In this document: piece by piece, positions 43,763-56,495 of the stretch
How positions within the stretch are numbered: the stretch's first letter is position 1
Layout of the letters: each line of letters starts with the position of its first letter
Source of the DNA: Hofstenia miamia
Lineage: Eukaryota > Xenacoelomorpha > Acoela
NCBI GenBank assembly: GCA_004352715.1
Contig: SCFE01000088.1
Coordinates: forward strand, 1,029,947 to 1,093,946
Direction: 5' to 3'
Length of the DNA stretch: 64,000 nucleotides
Position numbers and translations under genes: made by a program
The notes under the pieces: model-generated
Databases searched by the model: none
The model's input: the letters and a program-made list of their open reading frames with translations, nothing else
Told to the model about the DNA's origin: nothing

Positions 43763-45400
43763 ATGGTGTAATAATTTTTCAAATAGTTTACTGAAGGGAT
43801 GGCCAATGCAAATTGGCCTATAATTTTGTGTGTTTAGAGGATCGCCTTTTTTATATATAGGGGTTATGAAAGATTTCTTAAATATATCAGGGAATTCATT
43901 ATCAATAATACATTGGTTAAATGTGAATAGAAAATGTTCACTAAAGATATGAAAATGACGTTTAATAATAAAGATTGTAAGATTATAGGATGCAGTTGAT
44001 TTATTTGTGTCTAAATTTTTTATTATCCTTTCTAGTTCATTTGCATTTATGAGTCTAAAAGAAAAGTATGATTTTGCTGGGAATATATTAATATTGGTTT
44101 TTCTCTTATATTGAGGAAAATTGAAATTGCCAAGTTCCTTAAATGTTGCAGTTAGGTGGTCTATTATTCTTGTTTTTTTCCGTTGTAATTTTGTTATCAA
44201 TACTTAATTCATTAATATCAGTTGAAAGTCCTTTACTTTTTCCCAAAAATTTATGAATATATCGCCATTTGTCGTTTGTATTGCTTAGTTTATCAAAGAA
44301 CCTTTTCTGTTTTAAGGCAGATTTTTTATTTCTTAATTGTTTAATTATCTTCTTTCATTTTTCGTAATTAGTCCAATTAGTTGTTGTCGGCTCTGTTTTA
44401 GCAAGTTCAAACAATTTTCTTTTAATGCTTACTTGTTCACATGTATAATTATTACCGGCATTTGATAAAGCAAACTTTTGTGCCTTTAATTTTACTTTGC
44501 GGTACTTAATTGGTGCCACTTTATTAATTGCATTGTAAATTTCTTTTGAGATATAATTAATAATGTGTATATTTAGTTGAACGATATGTTTTTCAAAAGT
44601 GTTTCCATTATTTCGACTAAATAATTTAGATAATCTCTTGCATAACTTATTTTCAAATTATTGGCTTTGGTAGTTATATTACTTATATATGTGCAAAGAG
44701 CATGGTCACTGAATGATTCAAACATTAAGTATTTAAAAAATAAGTCTGAATTTGTTAGGAAGTAGTCAATTAAGTTGTTTTGTCTTGTTGGACAGTCAGT
44801 GTTTATGCAATGAAAATCATACGTGGCACAAAATTCTCTTAACGATTTTTTCTCAAGATTATTAAAATAATTTATATTAAAGTCACCAAATATATTTATA
44901 GAATAGTAGGGATCACTTATTTCGGAAATTTCATTTGCCTTAAATTTTAGGTAGTCAATATGATGATTTTTATTTGGATTGTATGTGATATTAATCAGTT
45001 CTTTATGAAATTTATTTTCAAATAATATAATTTCTATCCAGAGTGATTCAAATATATTGTGTTAAAATTCATATTCTAATTTACGTACCGGTTTTAAATA
45101 TTTGGGAGGTAAAATCATGAGCCCGCCACCTTTACCTAATCGGTGTTTTATGAAAATGTCATAATAATGTCGGTCAGGATTAAACAAATTAGGATCAGTG
45201 TNGTAATTAAGAATATTGCGTTTTGTCCTATCATATTTATTAAGAATTAGACTTATAGCATTGAGATATACAAATTTATAGTTATTGCAGTAATTTTTTA
45301 GTTTTATTTCTATTTGCGATTCTTCTAGAATTGGTCCTGAGTTAAGTTTAATATCTCCTGAGAGTAGTAATCTTATGAAATGAAAAATTTTATCAAGATT
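43763..45400 (-). pseudogene. LINE copy C ORF2 N-terminal: APE-type endonuclease and RT start
   Basis: Endonuclease motifs: NIFGDFNINYF at about 44870-44900 and a C-terminal FESFSDHALC (SDH motif) at about 44695-44720. Between them lies EFCATYDFHCINTDCPTRQN, typical of LINE endonucleases. The RT fingers follow at 43763-44200 with RIIKNLDTNKSTASYNLT and FITPIYKKGDPLNTQNYRPI. Coding ends at FEKLLH where the insertion begins. The endonuclease nicks target DNA and RT copies the RNA onto it. Stops and frameshifts are present. Confidence 0.8.
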
Positions 45401-45664
45401 ATTAGGAATAAACGTACTAATTTAACTGTATATGCGTAGTATATTAAAAGAAGAATTAAACATACGATTTTAAGAAAATTCCCGTTTGTTTTCTCATAAA
45501 TTTTAGAGTAAAACTTAAAGATTTGGTAGAAAATGAACTTACTGAATAGTGCTTAGCGGTGGTGTGTTGTGAGTTGAGAGGTGATATGTCTGAATGTATA
45601 TAGTATATAGCTACATTTTTTAAACAAAGATATTTTAAATTATACAAAATTAAAAGTACCTTTT

Positions 45665-46590
45665 TCATTTAGATTGATATGAAGGAGTAAGGAGAAGGAC
45701 GCGACGAGCGGTTACAGCTTTTGAATAGGAAACATTTTCTAGACGATGAGATGGATTGGAGATTTCGTAGGGTCTGAAGTAGGATTGGAGGTTGCGGATC
45801 ATGTGAGCTAGACCTTGACGAGAAATATGTATTCTATCCCTTGTCATAGATGTGACAAGAAGCATGTAAAAAGCTTTGGAAAACAGAAATCACAGAGAAA
45901 TTGTTCACAAATAAAGATGGGATGACTCAGTTGAATTCTTGAATTATGAAGTTCCTTTGAATCTTGAAATCGTGACAGACAGGATTGATTTCAAGAACGT
46001 AGATGACGCGAGGTGTGAATTGACGACGTACTTCTGAGGTTAGCGTGCTTAAGTTAAATTTGAAAGACTGAGTGCCATTGGAGTTAAGAGCATCTATAAG
46101 ACCAGCATTGATTATGATGGAGTTGATGTGAGTTTGGGGATACGAAAAGATTTTGTCAGTGAGCTTCTTTGTGTTGTGACCTGGATATGAGTAGATTGTA
46201 GTCGTCTGATTTGGAAAAAGGTTTTGAGAATGAGCATACTTCAGAATACTACAGCCAATTAGAAATGTAGTAGTGTTAGGTTTAATAGATTTGACGTAAT
46301 TGGATTTTGACTTGAGATGCAGAAGTAGAAGTTTCGGCAATGAGAACATTTGTTGGAGAGGACTGAACACACGCCTCAGAGAGAGTAGGAGTTTTTTCTT
46401 CAGAAAAGAGCGCAGTTTTGAAGAGATGTAAGAGAGCCTCAGCAGCGAGATCTTTTTTTAAGTTAGCGAACATCTGATGCAGTGGCGTTTTCTTTTTATC
46501 TTTAATAAAGAAGGCAGATTTCCCTATAGAAAAAGATCTGTTAAAATATATAGAAAATAAATATCCAAAAAAAAGATAAGGAATACCCAA
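45665..46590 (-). pseudogene. LINE copy C ORF1 with SGNH esterase-like domain
   Basis: Three frames, one after another, give an SGNH/GDSL-hydrolase fold as found in ORF1 of some CR1/L2 LINEs. They show TTTFLIGCSILKYAHSQN (block I, nucleophile Ser kept, GDS changed to GCS), SIIINAGLIDALNSNG (block III, usual G-x-ND changed to L-ID), VIYVLEINPVCHD, and DRIHISRQGL (block V, D-x-x-H). The N-terminal part (MFANLKKDLAAEALLHLF) lies in the first frame, near 46480. Frameshifts near 46300 and 45870 break the gene. Confidence 0.65.
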
Positions 46591-46887
46591 GAACTACAAT
46601 ACGGGAGGTTGTGCAGATCTTATCTCCTGACTATACTAACAAATGCCATTATATGTATAGTCTGGAATTAATTAAGAACACTTAATTGGGACTTAAATCG
46701 AGGTAATGAACATGTACAGTGCTATTTTATTATTAATAAATGTTATTTTTCAATGTTATTTAAACACACTATTGCAAATTTGAAAGCATTGGTAAATGAA
46801 GCAATTATCACAATTATTGTGGTTAAAAGAAAGCAGCATTTATCAAAATATTTACATATGCAAATTGTTAATTAGCTAAGTGATATT

Positions 46888-48180
46888 ATGCCTTACAAGC
46901 GTAGCATCATAAGTTGTAATGGCAACTACAATAATGACAATAGTTGCCATGTTTTTAAATTTCTGAAAAAAGAGTCAGAAAAACAAAATTGATTAGGTAT
47001 GCTCTTTCCTCACTAGGATTTTACAATTGATAATATAAAATTTTTCATCTGTGAAAGACATTGACCACTTACCACCCCACTCATCACATTACCTGGGGGA
47101 TTCACCTGCTTACCAACACATAAGCAGCACATCACAAGCCAAAGTAGGAAGATTTACAATTGGAAAATCTTCTGATAAAAACAAAATTCACTCCTTTGGT
47201 TATTTCTCACTAGAAAAAGAGTTACAGAAAAAATATGATAACCTCTTCATGCCTTATTAAGTGGATAAATTAGTGTGTGTTTTCATGTCAAAAGACTTCA
47301 AAGATGTTCATTTTCTGCTATTGTTCAAAATAAATCAAATCTGTGTTTTCCAGTAAACTTTTCTGCTTATACGACTGGGATAAGTGCTCATCTAAGGAAC
47401 ATATTGAACCCAAAGAATGGAATGAATAGTTACTCTTAATTCTTTGAATCTGTCTATGCTGTCTACAATTATACACTTGATGTGGATGATGCTGTTGATA
47501 AAGTTGTGGTAATTCTCCAATCTCAACATTTAGAATGTCATGACCCAAAAAAGGCAATGAAATTAAGTTTCATCACTTGCCAGTTGCAACTGTTGACACA
47601 TAAAAATTTCTCTGTAGCTGATTACTGCTTTGCTGTTGAGTCATTCCCTAACTGTAGCAATGAACAATTGTGAGATTTCCTGGTGCTTCCAAGCAAGAGA
47701 AAGATACAAACTACTGCTTCCTCTGTCAACATCAGCCAAGTGTTACAAAAAACCTTAAAAAGGTAAAAAAATTCTCAGCAAATGAATGCCTTTCTGATCA
47801 TTGATGAAGTGAAAATTTATCTAACTGTTGTCTTTTCCAGTGTTGTGTTGAATAGCATAGCAATGAATGAGAATGATTCAAAGTCAACATCAGTGTTGTG
47901 TGTAATGCTCAAATGCCTTCATAGCAGGCCTGGTATCATGATTTCTGTGACACCTGCTCATAATCTAACTTCAGAGTATCGGCAATTCAATGTTGTAAAA
48001 GATGCTACAGTCCTTGTTGAAAATTCAGGTGGGATTGTCTTAGGATCAATTACTAATAATATAAAATCAATCAGCAGTTTTGCAAGCTCTTCAACAGAAC
48101 TCTTGATATCCAGGCCATTCATCCTTTAGACAAGTCATGATTCCGATATCTGTTGTTTGATGCTGAATTTGCTAACAGAC
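46888..48180 (+). pseudogene. P-element/THAP-type transposase relic
   Basis: Starts at ATG 46888 with MPYKRSIISCNGNYNN and FKFLKKESEK, resembling a THAP zinc-binding domain (C2CH) in which the first Cys appears changed to Arg. Two stops follow, then FFICERH, the usual C-x-x-H part. Farther on, 47782-48127 reads FLIIDEVKIYLTVVFSSVVL, VLCVMLKCLHSRPGIMISVT and ENSGGIVLGSITNN, which match my memory of THAP9/P-element transposase catalytic-region sequences (DEVKI, VMLK, GIVLGSITDN). Multiple stops and shifts make it inactive. No terminal repeats were found. Confidence 0.6.
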
Positions 48181-49424
48181 ATGCGGGCGCGATGCGGTTG
48201 CGGGCCCACTCACTGAGAGAGCATTTCAATGCGGTTAAAAAAATTACACCCGCTTCCATCTATGATGCTCATAGTATTCAGATGATAACAGCCATCTATT
48301 GCACAGTGAATTTCAAAAGTCAAACTTGAAGTAAATACATTATATATTGTAAAAACTAAGTTACTATTGAGTGTTTTAAAATGTTTTTTATTAAATGTAT
48401 CACGATAATAGTTGTTGATAAGCCTAAGTATTGAACAAATTTAAATAGCAATTTACGTTTCACAGAGGCGACTAAATAAATATCGTTTTATTTGAACCTT
48501 ATTTCAGAGCAGTTCTTAAGTATCACAAAATAATAGAAAGTATGCATCCGATTGGCAGGGGCGTATCGGCTTATATCCCCAAAAATTTTTAAGGACATAC
48601 AGCCTAAGCCTACCATAGTAGTTCTAAGAACTTTGCATGGCTATGATTGTATAAGCTGTCCTCGTAACCATATTTAACAAAGTAGGTACAAGAAACTAGG
48701 GGAGCAGTAAATGAATTGAAATGAAATACATGGGAACAAGATAGCTTTTACATTTATTGTTCTGCACATAATTAGAATGTTTCACATTAATACTCTTTTA
48801 TGCTAGACGCTGTTCTTATCGCAGTGGCTGCTGTAAGTGCAATTACAAATTTCATAAGTTCATCTGCTCAAGGATCTGGACTACTGAAAACTAAACCTAA
48901 AGCAAATTAGTTCCTGAATCATCAGTAACCGAAATATACAACATTGTACGACAAGATGGGCCTAAAAACACATTCTCTCCTAGACACCGATTCCCCAAAT
49001 AAATTTTCTCAATACAATTTTTACATATTTTAAGAACTAACTACCAGAAAACCCACCATTAATCGCGTTTCATAATCATAAGATACACATTTTAAGAAAC
49101 TATTAGAATTGAGTTCTAAATGGATTCTGAAGCAGTTGGAGCTCTAATGATCTCAAACAAATTGAGTTCGTCTATGGTACCAACAAGTTATGCAATTTAT
49201 ATATATATTTGCATCTGTCTTGAGTTTACTTTGGAGTCTTAAATGAATACATAAATTGGTAAATCTTAGATAAATTATTGGTGCTGAGTTTGTACATTTT
49301 GTAGAAAATTTCAAAATAACCGGGCTGCCACGGTTAATGATTTTCCGAACCGATTATTCGTCGAAAAAAATAGCGATTAATTGAATAAACGATTATTCTT
49401 CCACCTTAGAAATCATTCAGAAGT
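48181..49424. other. Non-coding stretch with a small GC-richer patch
   Basis: A GC-richer patch at about 48180-48260 could be the tail of the THAP-type transposase. Nothing else supportable. Confidence 0.4.
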
Positions 49425-49620
49425 ATAAATTTGTCCACAAATTCAAGATCCATTAACATGCGTTGCTTACTGACAATATAGCGAGCTGTCGAAAATAGTC
49501 TTTTACTGGAAATGTTTCCACCGGGAAGCCAAGGCACTTGGGAACTTTGTTCACATTCTGAAAAGAATCGATATTTTTCCAATATTGAATTGGATCCATG
49601 ACTGGAAAGTTTGAGTTAAT
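49425..49620 (-). pseudogene. hAT transposase C-terminal dimerisation domain relic
   Basis: The minus strand reads YRFFSECEQSSQVPWLPGG and then NISSKRLFSTARYIVSKQRM, followed by LEFVDKFILL. The pattern SS-x-RLFS-x-A-x-x-IV and a final hydrophobic VDxxIxL block is the hAT C-terminal (dimerisation) signature. A frameshift separates it from DPIQYWKN just upstream. ATCGATTAAT-rich flanks (49660-49720) may be parts of its termini. Fragment only. Confidence 0.7.
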
Positions 49621-52600
49621 GAGCGCCCACCTTCACACATCACGAAATGAAGAGAATAATTGATTACCAAAATTTTAATCGATTACAACGTCATTGATTG
49701 ATTAATCGATTAATTCATTAGTACTGCTAAAAGAAGGCGTTACTTTATGTTTGTATAAAAAGTTCTAAAATCTTTTCATTCATCAGATATGATATTCAAA
49801 TGTTCTTAAACAATATTTTTATTACGTTAACAATTCCTGTAGTAGGTACAAATTCTAAGCTAAGTTGAATTTGAATTTGTACCTAACAAAGGCGATTAAA
49901 TAAATATTCTATTTACCAAATTATTTGAATTTTCTTGAAGAGATTACTTAAACATCGTAATACCCTGTTTACACGTGACATAAGACAGATCTGTCTCCAA
50001 TTATCTCAAGACATATGTAGCGTGTAAACACCCAAAACATAAGACATACGAACTCTCAAGTAGGGTAATTATAAAACAGATGTAGATCAAATAATTTTGA
50101 TTTTATTGTATGTCTTCTGTCACGCTGTCACCGTGTAAACACTAAATCATAAGACATACATGTTTTTGACTGCAGTTATTTAATTATTATGGAAGCAAAA
50201 TAGCAGTAATTTTGACGTATTAAATTAATAAAAAATTATTAATTATATAGGTTTTAGTATTTTATCCGATTCTCACAATTGAAAATAATACTTTTTCAAA
50301 TACATATTCATATTTATACATGACTTATGCATTTTAGATAAATTTGCTAACAGGTAAATGACCTATAAATATTTTAACTACAAGGTGCTCATTATTCAAA
50401 ATGAATGATCGTATGGAATGCAACTTAATAGTTGCAATGATTGAGATTTCACTAAAAATGGAGTAATCGATTGAAAAAATTGAAAATCAATCATGACCCA
50501 CTAGTTAATGAACTTCAAAATTTTAGTAATTTTAGAAAATATGTAGATATAATAAAGCTATTCTTTGTATCAGTTCTTACCGTATTCTAATATTACTAAT
50601 TGACTGAATCTTTCAAGTCTTAGGAAACCTGTTGGGTACCACACGGCTTTGGGGCAAAATCAAGTTTTTTTAAATGAGAGCTTAATTTTATATTATTGCA
50701 GTCAACTGTAAACATCTGAATGTTGTATTTCAAAAAGTTCATGCCGTTACAGAACTTAAAATACATGGAGTAAATAAAGGTAGTATATATAAAAAGGAAT
50801 AATATCGAATCCAAAATTTGAAAGTGAACATAGCACTATTGTCAGTGATTTACATTTTGTTTGCTGATCCAAGGCCTACCCGTTAATTACGTCACGGCGA
50901 TATCCAGGACAAAAAACAATAATGAAGTGTTAGAGCAAAGATTTCCTTCAAACTTACGTCCAGGTTATCAATATAAAGAACATCACATTTTTTCCACTTT
51001 TGAAACCTTATTAGCATTTCACTTGCCTCGAAACATAAGGGAGGAAAATAATCGTTCATTTCATCAATTACAAGAAATTTGTACACTCGTCAATTACGTT
51101 TTTAAAATGGAAATTATTGAATTAGTCTCCACTTGCTATCTTAAAGAGATTTTCGATAATGCTTTTTCAAAGTTATATTTATACATTTAAAAACAGCATT
51201 TCATTGATACGTGTATATTTCTGCAATTGTAACAATGCAAAGATACTAGTATAAGCAGTTTTAGTTTACCCGCATTTTTCTAGTTTTTATTACCCAATCG
51301 CAAATTTTGTATGTAAATCTGCAGTACATCGTTCTTAATAGCACATTATTCTGAAACCAACTGTAGGAAGCACAAAAACAGCGTTTGTTGAAATTGGTTA
51401 TAATCCACAATTTGAAAATGTGTGGCAAGATTAGTCTTTTAAAGTACTATTTTTTCTACAAATGCGTTTGTGAAAGTTGCTATTTGAAGGAGGCAAATAT
51501 AGAGAGTAAAATGGTGTGTGTTTTATCGACGAAAATTATTTCATGGCCACAAGAGTGTTAGAACCTGGTCATGCAGAAAATTTGTATTCACATTTAGTGG
51601 GATATATATATATATGTATACATATAAGGCTCTAGATACTATGGGATTTTTGTCCACCGCCCGCAGAATAAAAGATGTATTGATATTCTCTTAAATGTAG
51701 AATTTTGGAAAATAAAAATTTTTCCCATAAAAAATCTAGTGATATTCTTTTTAATGTTGAAATTTGGAAAACTACTGCACGTTTTTGTAAGGAGTTAAAA
51801 GCAAGCCCAATTTTCAGTTTTCCAAAAAATGGAGGTTTTCATTGAATTGTGTACCTGTTGAATGATTCAACAAAGCAGCGGCTTTAAAAAGTTTAATATA
51901 TATGCGACCTCTGACTTTGCGCACGGCGCGCTTCAATGGGTTTGGAATATCTTTGCACAAATCAAGAAACAGCCAAAGTTCTTCGTTGCTTCCATGGGTA
52001 CCAAACCTTTTAAATACATGAACATTAGTTAGGGAGAGAATTTAAATCTTTTTGAAAAACTCGACATTTTCAACAACCTCAAGCACAGCAATACTCTTTA
52101 ATGAGAAATTTTCAACAGTGTATTAAAGTATATTTCCCAAAAAACCTATCCATACCACAAGATTTTCAAATTTGCTAATAGGCTCTGAGAAAATTATTCG
52201 TAAATTTGGAAAAACGTTTTTTCCTTTAAAACGGATGCTAGGCTGTTTAAGGTCAACTAATGTTTCCTTGTTGTATTTTGGATATGTGTAGCAATTGCAT
52301 AATTTTCGATTTTCATAAATTCAACAATAACTATATTTTCGAATGAATGATGTCTTAACATTCGCCACTAAAAGGATATAAAAGGTAGTGACAAAATCTC
52401 TTGTAATGTTGTTTGCCGAAAAATGAAAGGGTTGTACAAGTAATGAAACGTATTAGATTTCAAAAATTCCGCATCACAAAGCAAAAAGATTAGATAAATA
52501 TTCCTGCAAGTTAATCTCTAATCTGTAGCAAGATTGTAGGTCAAATTCTTGATCCTAAAAACTGAAAAAATTTATTGCTTATTATGAATGCCCTAATTTT

Positions 52601-53194
52601 CTTAAATGTAACCTTTACGAAATATAGCAAAATGCTTAAATGGTTATTATAGGTGTGCTAAAATTACAAAGTCTTTGAAGTGATTGAAGACACCTACGTA
52701 CATCAAGTGCTGGTTTTAGAGGATGTGTTTTGTTGGTATATTTTAGTAAATTTTACTGCAAATCATGTTTACATTAGGTCTTGCATAAACTCAATGCATG
52801 CCTTAAGTAGAGATGGATTTTCTGCTTTCTCATAAGTGAAAGTATTAAGATTCTGTTCTGTACATTAAAGAGCTCGAACATCCAATCGCACGCCTTCATG
52901 TTGAGGAGAGTTCATAAAACTTTTGAGTCACTGATATCCAAATCAGATGGCGGTTTCCTCTTAAATATAATAATCTGTAAATAAATAATGGTATTTAAAT
53001 AAATAAATGCATTAAAGTATTAGCAAAAGAAACTCTCAAATTTGAAATTAATCAGACCCAGTCCTTTTTCCACGAGACTGCTATCAATGAAATGGAGTTC
53101 GAGATAGGATAAACCATGAACCAAAATAGCGTACTAACTTAATATATTATTTTTCAATTTCTAAATAATATTTAAAAACAACTGAAATAGTACT
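49621..53194. other. Mostly non-coding stretch
   Basis: Holds the inverted-repeat element at 49964-50142 and an unassigned 109-codon plus-strand frame at 50861-51190 (no recognised domain). The rest shows nothing supportable. Confidence 0.4.
49964..50142. mobile_element. MITE-like inverted-repeat element with GTGTAAACAC ends
   Basis: Left CCTGTTTACACGTGACATAA and right GTCACCGTGTAAACAC are imperfect inverted repeats. An internal GCGTGTAAACACCC at about 50019-50032 and three AAGACATA/TATGTCTT motifs add further symmetry. Target duplication not resolved; no coding. Confidence 0.45.
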
Positions 53195-56100
53195 AAATTG
53201 AAGTTTTTCATTACAGTGTAGTTGCTAATTAATTAACTTATGTCAATATACCTAATGTGTTTTACCTAAGCTATACTACAAAGTAATGTTTATATGGATT
53301 TTAATATATAGAGACCAAATTGTGTGAAACGGAACCAGTGACCAGTACTCCGATGGGGAGTGATCGGTAGGGTTCTGCAAGACCAGAATTTTCTCAGCCC
53401 CATTTAGTCTCATTGTATTTGACCCAGGCCCGTCCCATCCCAATCTCATTAAATTTTTTGGTCCCATAGTACCATTGGTCTTATAGCATAACATCTACTT
53501 TCATCAATGTAGCAAAAATTGGGAGTAATATGAAATACGTTGTTCCAGTTTTTGTCCTAGATCCCAGTCCCATGCGACTGAGTCCAGTAAATCCCAATGT
53601 ACTAGAGGTCCCACAGAACCCTAGAGACCGGGCTTGAAATGCCTAGTCCCGCAACACTCTAATATTCATCTATGTTATGTGATGGAAAATTAGTAAACTC
53701 GAAAGCGTAAGAGCATTTGTAGTTCTAGACACAACCGTATAGCAATGCATACCTGTGTTTTAACTGTAGATTGATACATCACATTTTAATTCAATATGAC
53801 AAGATTCAGACTTTTGTAAGATGAATAATCACTACCAGTGATCCATCGGACCCATGTCTAGATCCACCGCAACTCTGGATTTTGCAATATTTCCTTCAGT
53901 TATTACCAATAGCAAAATAACTAGTACACAACTCTCAAAAGTTTTTAAACACACTAATATTATTCGATTTGCTCATAACTTCTTGCTTAAGCTTGAGAAA
54001 AAGTTTTTATATCATTTGAAAAGGCATTTCCATTTCAATATGTGTATATATGTAACGAAATATCAAAGAATTCAAAATGTGTAGTATATAAAATTTATTC
54101 ACATTCTAAAAGAATTCTTAAAACAGAATGTAATGATTTCCTAACTCCTAACAAAATACTATTTGGATCAGAAATTTGGGGCCAGTCTGAGCATGGATCA
54201 GATATGTTTCTGGCACTTAATATTCAAATTGCAATGATATATATTTAGTACTGCTTCCCTAGTTTGAAAACTTGGAAATCTTGAAAAATTCTTGAATAAA
54301 TCTTAGTTCTATTATTTCCGTAAAAGATTTTGAATGTTTCTTAAAAGAAATTATCAAGAATTTTTTCGTAGTTCTTTTGTAAAATATTTCTTGAAGGAAA
54401 TATAGTATTACATAAATATGTTCGTATTGGTTAAATTTATAATCAATTGTTGCAAGATCCAAATAGCGGCAAAATTTGAATTAGTAACATTAAGGCCTAC
54501 AGTAGGCCTTGGAAACACTCATCAGGGGACAGTAAATACAAAAATGTTTATATGTAAATTGTATCATTATTATGTTTCTAAAGTTTGTTAAATAGAAAAA
54601 ACGCAATTTGAAAACTAATAAATTATTTGAGATTTCAAATTTACTATTACTTTCTCAATGAAAAATAATTTTCTGGCTTCCGTAGATTGAGTGGTTCTTA
54701 TCATCGTATATAATTCGGAAATTCACATCAAGCATAAATCAACAAATTTTACTTGTAGTAAGTTATGAACTTTCTTTAATGCTATTAATAGAATTTTTGA
54801 TAATTTTAGACTGTAATTGTCAATATTTCATTAATACATGTATGCAATATTGAATTTTTGAATGAATCTCGAATTTTCTTTTGAATTCTGAAAAAACTGG
54901 AAATCTCCTTAAAGATTTTTGGAAATTTCTTGCCACGTTTTTGAAAGATTTTTCCAAGAATTTACCATTTTCATCAACTTGGGTCTGTTGTACGNAAATT
55001 GAAGTTTTTCATTACAGTGTAGTTGCTAATTAATTAACTTATGTCAATATACCTAATGTGTTTTACCTAAGCTATACTACAAAGTAATGTTTATATGGAT
55101 TTTAATATATAGAGACCAAATTGTGTGAAACGGAACCAGTGACCAGTACTCCGATGAGGAGTGATCGGTAGGGTTCTGCAAGACCAGAATTTTCTCAGCC
55201 CCATTTAGTCTCATTGTATTTGACCCAGGCCCGTCCCATCCCAATCTCATTAAATTTTTTGGTCCCATAGTACCATTGGTCTTATAGCATAACATCTACT
55301 TTCATCAATGTAGCAAAAATTGGGAGTAATATGAAATACGTTGTTCCAGTTTTTGTCCTAGATCCCAGTCCCATGCGACTGAGTCCAGTAAATCCCAATG
55401 TACTAGAGGTCCCACAGAACCCTAGAGACCGGGCTTGAAATGCCTAGTCCCGCAACACTCTAATATTCATCTATGTTATGTGATGGAAAATTAGTAAACT
55501 CGAAAGCGTAAGAGCATTTGTAGTTCTAGACACAACCGTATAGCAATGCATACCTGTGTTTTAACTGTAGATTGATACATCACATTTTAATTCAATATGA
55601 CAAGATTCAGACTTTTGTAAGATGAATAATTACTACCAGTGATCCATCGGACCCATGTCTAGATCCACTGCAACTCTGGATTTTGCAATATTTCCTTCAG
55701 TTATTACCAATAGCAAAATAACTAGTACACAACTCTCAAAAGTTTTTAAACACACTAATATTATTCGATTTGCTCATAACTTCTTGCTTAAGCTTGAGAA
55801 AAAGTTTTTATATCATTTGAAAAGTCATTTCCATTTCAATATGTGTATATATGTAACGAAATATTAAAGAATTCAAAATGTAAAATATTTCTTGAAGGAA
55901 ATATAGTATTACATAAATATGTTTGTATTGGTTAAATTTATAATCAATTGTTGCAAGATCCAAATAGCGGCAAAATTTGAATTAGTAACATTAAGGCCTA
56001 CAGTAGGCCTTGGAAACACTCATCAGGGGACAGTAAATACAAAAATGTTTATATGTAAATTGTATCATTATTATGTTTCTAAAGTTTGTTAAATAGAAAA

Positions 56101-56495
56101 AACGCAATTTGAAAACTAATAAATTATTTGAGATTTCAAATTTACTATTACTTTCTCAATGAAAAATAATTTTCTGGCTTCCGTAGATTGAGTGGTTCTT
56201 ATCATCGTATATAATTCGGAAATTCACATCAAGCATAAATCAACAAATTTTACTTGTAGTAAGTTATGAACTTTCTTTAATGCTATTAATAGAATTTTTG
56301 ATAATTTTAGACTGTAATTGTCAATATTTCATTAATACATGTACGTAATATTGAATTTTTGAATGAATCTCGAATTGTCTTTTGAATTCTGAAAAAACTG
56401 GAAATCTCCTTAAAGATTTTTGGAAATTTCTTGCCACGTTTTTGAAAGATTTTTCCAAGAATTTACCATTTTCATCAACTTGGGTCTGTTGTACG
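53195..56495. repeat. Tandem near-identical blocks around a single N (probable haplotypes)
   Basis: 53195-54994 (1800 bp) and 54996-56495 (1500 bp) start and end with the same bases and abut one N at 54995. They differ by about ten substitutions and by one 300-bp segment (54081-54380) present only in the first. No gene is recognised in the block. Confidence 0.9.

Larger units (their letters stand above)
43763..46610 (-). mobile_element. LINE copy C, 5' half (ORF1, endonuclease, RT fingers)
   Basis: The 5' half of the same LINE as 30965-32597. Without the insertion the two halves make about 4.5 kb, a normal length for a CR1/L2-type element. Confidence 0.8.

Noticed and set aside
50861-51190. 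A 109-codon plus-strand frame as a host gene
   Set aside because: No recognisable motif, no splice context and no neighbour support; noted but not called.
53276-55295. Two near-identical 72-codon minus-strand frames
   Set aside because: The repetition is explained by the duplicated block around the N at 54995, not by coding conservation.
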